Shown here: piece after piece, positions 1 to 14,100 of the stretch
Layout of the letters: each line of letters begins with the position of its first letter
Position numbering within the stretch: the stretch's first letter is position 1
NCBI RefSeq assembly: GCF_041381155.1
Contig: NC_091137.1
Location: 18,087,655 to 18,151,654 of the forward strand
Source: Argopecten irradians
Lineage: Eukaryota > Mollusca > Bivalvia > Pectinida > Pectinidae
Direction: 5' to 3'
DNA: 64,000 nucleotides
Program-made: the position numbers and the translations under genes
The notes under the pieces: generated by a model
The model's input: the letters and a program-made list of their open reading frames with translations, nothing else
Told to the model about the DNA's origin: nothing
Databases searched by the model: none

Positions 1-3000
1 GGTGTTTGTTACTGCTTTCTTGTATTGCTGTTGGTTTTTGTTACTGCTTTCTTGTATTGCTGTTGGTGTTTGTTATTGCATTCTTGTGTTGCTGTTGGTG
101 TTTGTTACTGGCTTTCTTGTGTTGCTGTTGTGTTTGTTACTGCTTTCTTGTGTTGCTGTTGGTGTTTTGTTACTGCTTTCTTGTGTTGCTGTTGGTTTTT
201 GTTACTGCTTTCTTGTATTGCTGTTGGTGTTTGTTACTACTTTTCTTGTTGCTACTGCTTTTTTGTATTGCTGTTTGGTGTTTGGTTTACTGCTTTCTTG
301 TGTTGCTGTTGGTGTTTTTTACTGCTTTCTTGTGTTGCTGTTGGTGTTCTGCTTATTGCTGTTGTTTTGTGTTGCTGCTTTTCTTGTATTGCTGTTTGTT
401 TGTTACTGCTTTCTTGTGTTGCTGTTGGTGTTTGTTATTTGCTTTCTTGTGTTGCTGTTGGTTTTTTGTTTACTGCTTTTTCTTGTTTGCTGTTTGGTTT
501 TTGTTACTACTTTTCTTGTGTTGCTTGTTGGTTTTTTGTTACTTACTTTCTTGTGTTGCTGTTGGTTTTTGTTACTGCTTTCTTGTGTTGCTGTTGGTTT
601 TTGTTTCTGCTTTCTTGTTGCTGTTTGGTGTTTTTTACTGCTTTCTTGTATTGCTGTTGGTGTTTTGTTACTGCTTTCTTGTGTGCTGTTGGTTTTTGTT
701 ACTGCTTTCTTGTGTTGCTGTTGGTTTTTTTGTTGTTGCTGTTTCTTGTTAATTGCTGTTGGTGTTTTTGTTACTGCTTTCTTGTATTGCTGTTGGTTTT
801 TGTTACTGCTTTCTTGTGTTGCTGTTGGTTTTTGTTTACTGCTTTCTTGTGTTTGCTGTTGGTTTTTTTTTACTGCTTTCTTGTATTGCTGTTGGTTTTT
901 GTTTACTGCTTTCTTCTTGCTGTTGGTTTTTGTTACTGCTTTCTTTGTTGCTGTTGGTTTTTGTTACTGCTTTCTTGTGTTGCTGTTCGGTTTTTGTTTA
1001 CTGCTTTCTTGTGTTGCTGTTGGTTTTTGTTACTGCTTTCTTGTGTTGCTGTTGGTTTTTGTTACTGCTTTCTTGTGTTGCTGTTGGTTTTTGTTTCTGC
1101 TTTCTTGTATTGCTGTTGGGTTTTGTTACTGCTTTCTTGTGTTGCTGTTGGTGGTTTTTGTTACTGCTTTCTTGTGTTGCTGTTGGTTTTTGTTACTGCT
1201 TTCTTGTGTTGCTGTTGGTTTTTGTTACTGCTTTCTTGTGTTGCTGTTGGTGTTTGTTATTGTTTTGCTTTCTTGTGTTGCTGTTGGTTTTTGTTACTGC
1301 TTTCTTGTGTTGCTGTTGGTTTTTGTTACTGCTTTCTTGTGTTGCTGTTGGTTTTTGTTACTGCTTTCTTGTATTGCTGTTGGTTTTTGTTTTGCTTTCT
1401 TGTATTGCTGTTGGTGTTTGTTACTGCTTTCTTGTGTTGCTGTTGGTGTTTGTTACTGCTTTCTTGTGTTTGCTGTTGGTTTTTGTTACTGCTTTTCTTG
1501 TGTTGCTGTTGGTGTTTGTTACTGCTTTCTTGTGTTGCTGTTGGTTTTTGTTACTGCTTTCTTGTGTTGCTGTGATGGTGTTTGTTATTTTTCTTGTGTT
1601 GCTGCTTGGTTTTTGTTACTACCCTTACTTGTGTTGCTCGGTTTTTTTACTGCTTTCTTGTGTTGCTGTTGGTTTTTGTTACTGCTTTCTTGTGTTGCTG
1701 TTGGTTTTTGTTTCTGCTTTCTTGTATTGCTGTTGGTTTTTGTTACTGCTTTCTTGTGTTGCTGTTGGTGTTTGTTACTGCTTTCTTTGTGTTTGCTGTT
1801 GGTTTTTGTTACTGCTTTCTTGTGTTGCTGTTGGTGTTTGTTACTGCTTTCTTGTGTTGCTGTTGGTGTTTGTTACTGCTTTCTTGTATTGCTGTTGGTT
1901 TTTGTTACTGCTTTCTTGTATTGCTGTTGGTTTTTGTTACTGCTTTCTTGTGTTGCTGTTGGTTTTTGTTACTGCTTTCTTGTGTTGCTGTTGGTTTTTG
2001 TTACTGCTTTCTTGTGTTGCTGTTGGTTTTTGTTACTGCTTTCTTGTGTTGCTGTTGGTTTTTGTTACTGCTTTCTTGTATTGCTGTTGGTTTTTGTTAC
2101 TGCTTTCTTGTGTTGCTGTTGGTTTTTGTTACTGCTTTCTTGTGTTGCTGTTGGTGTTTGTTACTGCTTTCTTGTATTGCTGTTGGTTTTTGTTACTGCT
2201 TTCTTGTATTGCTGTTGGTTTTTGTTACTGCTTTCTTGTGTTGCTGTTGGTTTTTGTTACTGCTTTCTTGTGTTGCTGTTGGTTTTTGTTACTCTTTCTT
2301 GTGTTGCTGTTGGTTTTTGTTACTGCTTTCTTGTGTTGCTGTTGGTTTTGTTACTGCTTTCTTGTGTTGCTGTTGGTTTTTGTTACTGCTTTCTTGTGTT
2401 GCTGTTGGTTTTTGTTTCTGCTTTCTTGTATTGCTGTTGGTTTTTGTTTCTGCTTTCTTGTATTGCTGTTGGTGTTTGTTACTGCTTTCTTGTGTTGCTG
2501 TTGGTTTTTGTTTCTGCTTTCTTGTATTGCTGTTGGTTTTTGTTACTGCTTTCTTGTGTTGCTGTTGGTTTTTGTTACTGCTTTCTTGTGTTGCTGTTGG
2601 TTTTTTTGTTACTGCTTTCTTGTGTTGCTGTTGGTTTTTTTTACTGCTTTCTTGTGTTGCTGTTGGTTTTTGTTTACTGCTTTCTTGAATTGCTGTTGGT
2701 TTTTGTTACTGCTTTCTTGAATTGCTGTTGGTTTTTGTTACTGCTTTTCTTGTGTTGCTGTTGTTTTTGTTACTGCTTTCTTGTGTTGCTGTTGGTTTTT
2801 GTTACTGCTTTCTTGTATTGCTGTTGGTTTTTGTTACTGCTTTCTTGTATTGCTGTTGGTTTTGTTTCTGCTTTCTTGTGTTGCTGTTGGTTTTTGTTAC
2901 TGCTTTCTTGTGTTGCTGTTGGTTTTTGTTACTGCTTTCTTGTGTTGCTGTTGGTTTTTGTTACTGCTTTCTTGTATTGCTGTTGGTTTTTGTTACTGCT

Positions 3001-4570
3001 TTCTTGTGTTGCTGTTGGTTTTTGTTACTGCTTTCTTGTGTTGCTGTTGGTTTTTGTTACTGCTTTCTTGTGTTGCTGTTGGTGTTTGTTACTGCTTTCT
3101 TGTGTTGCTGTTGGTTTTTGTTACTGCTTTTTGTGTACTGCTGTTGGTTTTGTTACTGCTTTCTTGTGTTGCTGTTGGTTTTTGTTACTGCTTTCTTGTT
3201 TGCTGTTGGTTTTTGTTACTGCTTTCTTGTGTTGCTGTTGGTGTTTGTTACTGCTTTCTTGTGTTGCTGTTGGTTTTTGTTACTGCTTTCTTGTGTTGCT
3301 GTTGGTTTTGTTACTGCTTTCTTGTGTTGCTGTTGGTTTTGTTACTGCTTTCTTGTGTTGCTGTTGGTGTTTGTTACTGCTTTCTTGTATTGCTGTTGGT
3401 TTTTGTTACTGCTTTCTTGTGTTGCTGTTGGTTTTTGTTACTGCTTTCTTGTGTTGCTGTTGGTTTTTGTTACTGCTTTCTTGTGTTGCTGTTGGTGTTT
3501 GTTACTGCTTTTTGTGCTGTTGTTTTTGTTACTACTTTCTTGTGTTGCTGTTGTGTTTGTTACTGCTTTCTTGTGTTGCTGTTGGTGTTTGTTACTGCTT
3601 TCTTGTTGCTGTTGGTTTTTGTTACTCTTTCTTGTGTTGCTGTTGTGTTTGTTTTTTGTTCTGTTGGTTTTTGTTACTCTTTCTTGTGTTGCTGTTGGTT
3701 TTTGTTACTGCTTTCTTGTGTTGCTGTTGGTTTTTGTTACTGCTTTCTTGTGTTGCTGTTGGTTTTGTTACTGCTTTCTTGTGTTGCTGTTGGTTTTTGT
3801 TACTGCTTTCTTGTGTTGCTGTTGGTTTTTGTTACTGCTTTCTTGTGTTGCTGTTGGTTTTTGTTACTGCTTTCTTGTTTGCTGTTGGTTTTTGTTACTA
3901 CTTTCTTGTGTTGCTGTTGGTGTTTGTTACTGCTTTCTTGTGTTGTTGTTGGTGTTTGTTTACTGCTTTCTTGTATTGCTGTTGGTTTTTGTTTCTGCTT
4001 TCTTGTATTGCTGTTGGTTTTTGTTTCTGCTTTCTTGTGTTGCTGTTGGGTTTTTGTTACTGCTTTCTTGTGTTGCTGTTGGTTTTTGTTTGGTTTCTTG
4101 TGTTGCTGTTGGTTTTTGTTACTGCTTTCTTGTGTTGCTGTTGGTTTTTGTTACTGCTTTCTTGTGTTGCTGTTGGTTTTTGTTACTGCTTTCTTGTGTT
4201 GCTGTTGGTTTTTGTTACTGCTTTCTTGTGTTGCTGTTGGTTTTTGTTACTGCTTTCTTGTGTTGCTGTTGGTTTTTGTTACTGCTTTCTTGTGTTGCTG
4301 TTGGTTTTTGTTACTACTTTCTTGTGTTGCTGTTGGTTTTTGTTTCTGGTTTCTTGTGTTGCTGTTGGTTTTTGTTACTGCTTTCTAATGTTGCTGTTGG
4401 TTTTTGTTACTGCTTTCTTGTGTTGCTGTTGGTTTTTGTTACTGCTTTCTTGTGTTGCTGTTGGTTTTTGTTACTGCTTTCTTGTGTTGCTGTTGGTTTT
4501 TGTTTCTGCTTTCTTGTACTGCTGTTGGTTTTGTTTTTGCTTTCTTGTGATGCTGTTGGTGGTTGTTGAT
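1..4570. repeat. 32-bp T/G-rich minisatellite array
   Basis: About 140 head-to-tail copies of a 32-bp unit, on the plus strand roughly gttgctgttggtttttgtta followed by ctgctttcttgt. Copies are ragged over about the first 950 bases (indels, short units) and very uniform from about 1000 to 4500, so the middle was homogenised most recently. The array starts at or before the window edge. Because 32 is not a multiple of three and the unit has almost no stop trinucleotides, all plus-strand frames read through it as the same Cys/Leu/Val/Phe-rich peptide. Long open frames here, up to 1556 codons, are therefore a by-product of composition and not evidence of a gene. Confidence 0.95.
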
Positions 4571-5114
4571 TTTCGATTCTGTTCGCTGGTATCACTGTCC
4601 ATTTGTGTTGCTGGCTGCCTGCTTTATTGCTGCCTTATATATTTTCTAATACTTAATATATCCTTTAAATAATTTCACCTCTTGTTACATATAAATTGTG
4701 TCAGAGGGTAAATAAAATTTCAGCATCTTGAGTTATTACATATTTTAATAGCAATTATTTCCATATTATTTTTAATATTGTTCAAATGACATAAATATGC
4801 ATTTTTAGAGGCCATTAATATCTTTATTTTAAGACAGTGACCTGAACACTTAATATCTTTCCAAAACGCACTTCAATGTTCAGAATATTAAAACTGGTAG
4901 GCTTTATAACTACAACAATAATGTAGGGAATAGTATACATGCCATGTAACAGCTATATTACCTCGGCATAGTATTTACGATTAATTTATTAGCACGCATA
5001 ACCTACATGTATTACCTCTCCAGTATATGAAGTCTGACAAAGCACTGCAGAGCGTATTATCTCTTTCCAGGCGACTACACTCGACAAATTAATTCCATTA
5101 CATGAACAACACAT
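4571..5114. other. Gene-free stretch upstream of the transporter
   Basis: AT-rich unique-looking DNA between the minisatellite and the first coding exon of the transporter. It should hold at least part of the transporter 5' UTR or promoter, but I see no TATA box, initiator or 5' UTR splice that I would defend. Confidence 0.4.
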
Positions 5115-8100
5115 ATGGAGACATTTACTTCAAACGGAACAGAAACATTGATAATGCAGAAAGACGTAAAGGAAAAACACATAAAAAAAGAACAATGGAG
5201 TCGTAAGTTGGATTACATGCTAACAATTCTCGGTTATCTGGTCGGCTTTGGAAATATCTGGAGGTTTCCTTACATCTGTATGAAAAATGGTGGAGGTGAG
5301 TGGATACATACATGATATACTATTCATGAGATATCTCAATGAAAAAAAAAGTTCTAAAATTTAAATAAAGAAGTCAAGAAATGGATGAAACACTGTCATA
5401 AAGTGCTTCACAAAATGTCATAATGAAGAAAGGATGTCTGTCTGTTTTGTGATGAATACGCATTCAAAACGAACCATTTTTATTTCAATGAAATAGAAAT
5501 TAGAATCAATACCGTAAATATCTGGAATTAGGTCATCCTTGATCAGTGATTAAAGCCGCATAATCCGTATCTTTCAGGGTCCGTAAATCAATAAAAGAAA
5601 ATTAGGGTACATAAATTATAAAAAGTTATCAACTTTCCCCTAATTACACACCCAAAAAGTCCCGAGTTCAAAAGAAATTAATGATTAAAAATTCGATATC
5701 CTGAGTGTTTGAATATGCATTTTCACTGCGTAGACGATCACGTGACTTTCCAGACCAAACGTAATGGCGTGCCCAGTCAAAAGTGTGTCGTTCATGTTAG
5801 CGGGAACTTCTACGGAAGAACGTGTTACTTTTCATGAACAAGTGAATGTTTTGTTATGTGATGAAGTTAAAGAGTCCCCCAGAACAATATATATACCGAA
5901 CAAAGATTTTGGGAAGGCACGCATATATATATTATCGTCGTGTACACAATACTTCATTCGGTCATTTTGTATGGTGGCTGATTACGGCCATCTCGTGTTG
6001 TTGTGTTGTCGCCTTGTCGTGTTGTCGCCTTGTCGAGTTGTCGCGGTCTCAAACTGCGACAACCCGAGATTTAACAGTTAAAATGTCGACTTGTCGCGTT
6101 TTTGAACCGCGACAAGTCGACAACACGACAAGACGACAACTCGACAACACGACAAGTCGACAACACGACAAGGCGACAACACGACAAGTCGACAACTCGA
6201 CAACACGACAAGTCGACATTTTACCGCGACAACACGAGATTCTGTACGCGCTAATTAGCGTGTTTGAAATGTCGACTTGTCGTGTTGTCGACTTGTCGTC
6301 TTGTCGTGTTGTCGACTTGTCGCGGTTCGAAAACGCGACAAGTCGACAATTTAACTGTTAAATCTCGGGTTGTCGCAGTTTGAGACCGCGACAACTCGAC
6401 AAGGCGACAACACGACAAGGCGACAACACAACAACACGAGATGGCCGTAATCAGCCACCATACATTTTGAGTGTTTACAATACGGCGATCGGTTGACTAT
6501 GCTTTGCCTAATTTCCGGGGGCCACCGGAGGGATTTTTGTGGGAACGGTATTTAAAATTCGTATAAAATACGTGTTGCGATACCATACATCGTACTAGAC
6601 AAGATAATAAATTGTACAAAAATAAACCAGATATATAAATAACAGTATTGATAAATAATGAAATAGACAAGACGCATATGTAAATCTCTGGTGATACTTT
6701 TTAAAATAAATATAAAATAGATATTTGACTTGCCTTGTATAACCATTTGTTTTATAAAGGTCCAATTGAAATATAATAATAAATCAAGTAAAATAAGCAC
6801 GGAGAGCAAACTTGACATAATATGCATTTTTGTTCAATGTCATATGTGTATACATGTATACATATCTATTAGTTAAAAATCACCATGTACCGCCATAAAC
6901 GAGTATAAAACTGAATACATGTATGTATATTTCTGATATTTATGTTGGAAAAGCTCCATGTTCGTTAAAAACATAATGATAACTTTCTGGTGAAACTATA
7001 AACATTTGGTTATATGATTTCAAGGATAACAGAAAATTCAAAAAAAAATAAAAGAAAGAATGGGGTTGAGGTTGAAATAAGGCGGTTTAATATGTGTTAA
7101 AATTTCTGAATGTCTATCATGCAATTATTTATATATTAATTTTCTGTGTAGATAATGAAGACAGCTCCCTTGGTTAAATTTGTGATGTACATGATAGCTT
7201 GCCAATGAACCATATACATGTAGCTACCATATAATATGATGTCCAGTCGTGAATTTGCCTCTGAATCAAATGAATCAGAAACATGTATAATGAATGACCT
7301 AGGTGTTTCTTATACAATCATATTCATGCACAAATAGCACATTCATATAAATTGTACATGTCATGTACACATATTATGCATTGAATTTTAAGTCAATAAA
7401 AAAGACTGGAGTTCAAAATAGCATCCAGTAGTAAATAAGCTGACCATAGCATGTGATTCTCATGTCATCAGAGTAATTGTAGTAAAAAGTCTTTTTTTAG
7501 TATGTATATAGTCTAACCTGGTGGAAAATCTAACTTTATTAGATGTATTTTGTTAGTTTATTTTTATATATTCAAGCAATCCTAATTCCTTTAGTATGAT
7601 CTTGCTCCAAACACTAAGTGAAGTTGCTAAGAGCTTGTACATGTAGACCTTGATTGACCTGGACTAGTTAGAAGTTATTGTCAGTCTATTCCTTTCTAAT
7701 TCAATCAAAACCTTGCAACTTAAAATAGACAATAATGAATAATGCAATTTAACAACATGCATCACAGGCTATTGTCTCTACAGATATATAGTTATTCTTA
7801 TATATGTGCAATTTGTGTATTACACAACAAGATTTTTTTATAACACATAATAGGGATATCTGTATATCTATAGAGCCAAAATCTTGAGATTTGACATTGA
7901 CTTTTGACCCAAATAACCTTTGATCTAGCTCCAGTCGTGTTTGCTATTTATTTTCAGTGTTTGAACATTTCTAAAATGAACACTACATAATTAAACAACT
8001 CAGACAAATGACATATATCATTTTAATTGGTTTATTGTTCATAAATTATTCAAAAGTTATACATACTAGGTATATAAACATGCAATAATCATCATTATTC

Positions 8101-11100
8101 CTTTTTTCATTTGTGTGAAGAAGAAATAAATTATTTAAAAATATCCTGGTGATAATAGTAAAGAATTATGCTAGGTTTGTACTTCAAGTCTGAATCTGTC
8201 CTTCCTTCTTGAAAATAATTTCGTTCTGGTTTATAATGGGTACATTGCAAACACACTCTATTTTTGTACTGTCAGTTTTGATCTCAGAGATACATGTAGT
8301 TGTTTTGCTTTTATTTTTGACCTAGCTGCCATCATATCTTGCACTTCTGTCAACTGGTTGAAGGTCCCATACATTCTATAAAGAAAATATGGAGTAAATG
8401 TCAGTTATGTACAGAGATAAATACTGTTTACATACATGTACATAATTTTTCAGTGTAAGCCTACATGTAAAACAAACCAGTTCCAATTGTTTTCTGTCAA
8501 ACACAAATTTATAACAATTACACATCTTTTGAACACAAGTTTATCAAAATCAAACCTCACTAGACACTAAGTTAGTCATTTCTTGAATTACAGGGGTCTA
8601 GGCATTTTCATGTGAAGAATAATGGTACTAATTAGTGCCAGAATTTATGTAGCCTAAATATATTGGACATAATATATAATACATATTGTAAAAAGTCAAT
8701 TACTATTCTTTACTTACACCACTTAGGAGTATTGGTGTGAATTTTATATAATTAAGACCAGCAGATAGGATAACGAGTACGTGACTAAGTGACCGTAAGT
8801 CTAAAAAGTACAATCTTACACACACTGGCACTGGTGAAGTAAGTTTGAAAGTGGCTTCTTTAATACAGTAATACCCATAGCATATAGTAAAAGGATATAT
8901 ATCACTGCATATATACATAAATACACAAATAGATATCGGAAAAAAATACACTCCTGATGCTGTAACAGTAGCTACGTATATAGAGAATACACGGTTAGTA
9001 GGTTTATTTTGGTGCGAGACTTAAGAAAGCCGAGATGACGAGGCTTTAAAAATATGAAAAATAATTAATTGCATCCCGAAAAAAATTCCGTGGCACTATA
9101 TCCTATATGGAATGAAGTAATGATTGCGCATGCACAAAAGGCGAAATGAATTATTTTATGTTATTTTTTGTGTTAATTGAGCATATGTACACGATTAAAC
9201 ACCAATTATTGTTCAAATGATGAATATTATTTATGCTCTGTCGGCCATGGAGCATCTTTAAGTGAATGAATCTTTACCTCCGCATCAAAGAAGCGTCTCG
9301 CTTCGAGCGAAACAAAGTAAGGAACTGTCAATTTGCTTTCGTTTTGAATGCCATAATGGTTGCAGGATAAACAGAATACACGGTAAGTAACTTACAATAC
9401 AAGTTTTATTTTGGTGCTCGACACGGAAAGCCGAGATGACTCGGCAAAGCCTCGTCATCTCGGCTTTCCTAAGTCTCGCACCAAAATGAACCTTGTATTG
9501 TAAGATACTAACCGTGTATTCTCTATATAATACGACTCTATGTATGCTTCTGTTGTAATCCAAGATTAAATCTGTTATATGTTCCCCAATCTATCAGTAC
9601 TTTTCCTGATTTCTAATCTCTATTTTACTATGGTACCCATTCCAAAAAGCGACCAAACACTTATAGAATATTATACAAATATTTCATGGGTTACTGTGCT
9701 CTAGTTCATAACCCGAGGTAACCCGAGGTGGTGGTAATCAACAAATGTTATATTGCACGAGGCCGAAGGCCGAGTGCAATATAATATTTGTTGATTACCA
9801 CCACCGAGGGGTAAATATTATGAACTAGAGCACAGTAACCCATGGAATATTTGTTTTATTACATAATCACTAGTTTTTCAGTTGAATATTGTTAAGCGGA
9901 TACGAAAATTAACAAAATCTCAACACCGTATCGTACGGAGAAGCTTCAAATCCTATTGAAGATTGACGTATAACACACGAACGTCAGGTTGTAACTCTGG
10001 TTTGGATATGTCTTATTGTCTTCTTTCACATTATTATACCTGCATGCAGCCTTTTAATTCAACGCATTTGCCGTGTCCGTCCTGACTCCTCTACTCGATA
10101 AACGTCTACATGACGTGCTCGATTCGAGATCTATAACGTTAGCGCGAAATTGAGCGTGAACCTCTGTGACGTCATAATAACGTAACTCACTGTTACCCGC
10201 GATTCCTCGGAAGTTTTCTACAAAACTAGACAACAACACCGAGGTGTTCCTAAAGCCGTGCAATATAACATTTCGAACCGTGCAATATAACGTTTCCATG
10301 GAAGCGTGCAATATAACTTCGAACTGTGCAATATAACAAGGTTTTATTGAACGATTGGGATAATAGTTGAAAATATAATATTTCCTCATATATAGATTGG
10401 TGTAATAAAACTGTTACCCCTTCGGGGCCCCACTCACCTTATAGTCAGGTTAGTGGATTTTGTAAATAATTCACAAATCATAGTTGTTGTCATAGCTCAA
10501 ATTCGTTTCCATATAATATTCTCAGCAATTCACAACATTTTTTAGATTAAAATAAACTAATTATTCACTTCGAATCAGCAGTTGATTCTAAGCCGGTGAG
10601 TTGTCACTGCAAAGCTCGCTCCATTGCGGTACACAACTTTTATTTGCGGACATGCGCAAAGTAGCATTTATAAGCTTCGGAGGCGTTAACTTTTGACTTT
10701 CTCTCGGACCACAAGTCTAAAATAAAATTTTGTATATCTATATCTTTGGACCTCTTAACTTTCTAGACTTCTAATTTGGGGAAAGTTCATAACCTTTTAG
10801 GGCTATTACACCATATCCTGTCATTGTTTGTTTTACGGACCCTGAAAGATACGGATTATGCGGCTTTAATATGTCACTTTCCCACCCCGACACCTCCAGC
10901 TCAGACATACGAAAGACATGAACCACCCTTAGTACTTTATATACATGTATACACTTTTCAATGAATAAATACATAAATAAATAAGGCACGTCCTTCGCCA
11001 TCACTGCTATCGGCATTTATAAATAAACGTAAGCAAATGCAATAATGACAAACTTTAGTTTGAATAATGTCTATTGCAGGTGCATTCCTAATCCCATATG

Positions 11101-14100
11101 TAATAGCACTGTTCCTCATGGTCATTCCTGTATATTTCTTGGAAGTGTCGCTCGGACAGTTTACCGGGAAATCGTTTAAGGATGTTTGGAGTTATTGTCC
11201 GCTCCTTAAAGGTAATAAGTAATCCTATCGTTGTTATCACATACTGAATTACCTCCAGTTAAAAGTTTAGTTGGAATCCGTATTAATGGTGGGTCGAAGA
11301 TGAACACATTTTCTATCTCTAACATTATTTTTATTTCTTTATAAATGATTTGCACGCAAATAACTACAGTATAAATAGCTAAAATAAATGGATTGTATAG
11401 GTTGTTTAATGTGCTTGTTATTGTAGAGGCATATATATGAATTGAAACAAAATGTGTGGATTATTGTTGCGGCTTCAATAATTATTGCTATTGGTTTTTT
11501 TCAGGATTGGGTGTTGGTCTGCAGGTTATGCTTGTGCTCGGTATATCTTACTACATAATGCTACTGGCCTGGGTTATGTATTATGTATATTTTTCGTTCT
11601 TAAATCCTCTACCCTGGAGCACGTGCGATAACGAATGGAACACGCCTTATTGTTTCAGTTTCACAGAAAACAAACAAATAACAACAAACCAATCCACTAT
11701 GTATAGTACAAACGTTACGGGACATAACTTATACAGCTATACTACAGATTACCATGGTAACGTCACTGACGCTAGTTCTATTAGCTATCCACTTATGTCC
11801 AATATCAATGGAAGCCTGACGAATATAACATTACAAGGAGTTAAAGGTCATAGTGCTGAGGAAGAGTTCTGGCAGTAAGTATCATTTGTCATCTACACAA
11901 CCTCTGCTAAAATCTTCTTGAATACATCACCCAGTGTAGTGACAATTCGCTTCTCACCTAGCTGCCGAGTTTCAATCATCTGCCGATTACATGGGTTTTC
12001 TCCGGGTATTCCAGTTTCTTCCCACTCTAAGATCCTTGCACGCGGCCATCGAAAGTGATAGATTTTTTTAACTCGTTTCGTAATCGATCTTAGACAACGT
12101 ATTGTCAAACATGTATAGAATAATCAAATTAACTTTTGTTGTAATATTTAACATAAACGCATACATACAAATTAACACAGAAAAGGCACGAGGGATATTT
12201 ACGCATTCAATAAATGAATTTCAAAATGAGAACGATATATTCTACAATAACTGTGTCCTTTCTAGATCAAAGACCAGAAAGTAACGATGATCGATGATAA
12301 CCTGTCACTAGGATAAAGTCAAAGATACATGAAATTAAGATTTAGAGAAAGACGAAAAGTGTACTTCTGACATACTTAATGGGGTTATCCAACGGTTACC
12401 GGGGTAGGGAAAAGACAACTCACAGGCGCTTGACAATGACGTCATTGAATCATTAACTTCAAAGCATTACGACGTATTTATGATGTCGACGCTATAACAG
12501 TATTTCTGAATAACTGATTTTTAGATAAGGGAGAAAAAACAAACATGTGCCTGCCAAGTGGATAGGGATATATCAACCCGGGTGAAAGATTTTGGCTGGT
12601 CAACTCGATGTTTGCCGGCAAGCCGCGGGTTGACCAGCCAAAATCTTTCACTCGGGTTGAGATATCTATGAAAATGAAAATTTGAACAAGTAAAATCCAC
12701 ATTTAGTTGTCCTTTTTATTCCTATAAAACTCTACTTTAACTTTCGTTATAATTTATGGAGAATTACGTCACAGGGGCATGAACTGTTAATAGTTTAATG
12801 GGCAAACCCCCAACAGCACACGGTGAGTAATATGCTGTTAATGTTTTACATGTCTAAGTTAGTCATAGGAATTATAATTATCCTTATGTAAAACATTAAT
12901 TTACCTTACATACATCTAAACACGTTTATCAGTAAACATACATTTCAGGACGAATCCGGGACCAACCTTAAATTACAGTAAATTACGTACACAAATGTTT
13001 TGTTTGGTTAAAAACAGTGCTTTCACATAAGTTAGTTTTGCATGTATGCTCTCTGAAACCGTCCTTTTTTCTTTCAAGTAAAAGATATAGTATTAAATTT
13101 CGTATGTAAAATATCGGTATATTCGAAAGCTTATCAATTTCCTGTACATGTATATACACTATGTATACTGCAGGTTCGCCAATCTGGCCTCCATTTATAC
13201 AGTTCCCTCACTATTCAGTCAAATATTTTCAAAACGAATGTATTATTCTATCAATGTCTCTCAATTTCGTCCGATTCGCTATGTGGTCCTTTATAACACA
13301 ATATGAAGGTTGCTGAATTAACGAGGTTCCATTGTAATTTTCAGATATACTTGCAATTCATATATATCGCCATCTTGATTTTTCTTTCAAACGTTGTACA
13401 TACAAATCAAGAGTGCTCCACACAGAAAATTTTTCTTTCTTCATGCGAAATTAAAAAACAAAAAGCAAAAACGTTATGCATTTAGTACCTAGTCATCAAT
13501 GTTAAATCTTTACAGTGACACACCATGTTTGATAACATTGTAAATAATATTAGTAACTAAAACAATTACTTCAAACATGAAAATAAAAATGAATATATAT
13601 TATTAGAAATAAGGAAAAATAACATCTAATTCTTAAAACATTTTAAAGAATCAGAATTTCTTTTGTTTTGAAGATACAAGGTTCTTGACAGATCTGAAGG
13701 AGTGGATCACCTTGGGTCGCTTAAGTCTCATTTGGTACTGTGTATGGTCGTTGCCTGGATTGTCGTCTACCTCTGTGTCATCAAAGGCATCAAGTCAACA
13801 GGAAAGGTAAGCTATCATGTCTTAATAAGGCCTCGTTACGTCAGTTGATTTTGTGTATATTCAATTGTTGGTTAACAGAGTTAAGGTCAGTATAAGGTAT
13901 GTCTTTGCAAAATAATAACCAGCAATCAGCATTGGTGTTGTCGCAATACACGTGGCACACATAGTTTCGCTGTATTCGGCCCTGACGGAAAACAGCATTT
14001 CATGCAGCAGTTTTGCCGATTCGATGACCTTTTGTTTGAAAGCTAGACATATTTGTTAAAATGTTAGCATATTTCAGTTTTATTGTATGTGTTTTGAATG

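Noticed and set aside
4407-4595. Gln/Asn/Lys-rich minus-strand frame (prion-like composition)
   Set aside because: It is the antisense of the same minisatellite and is interrupted by stops in most units.
2-4672. A 1556-codon open frame with a Cys/Leu/Val/Phe-rich repeat protein
   Set aside because: It is the translation of the 32-bp minisatellite; all three plus frames give the same peptide, so the openness comes from the repeat's composition.
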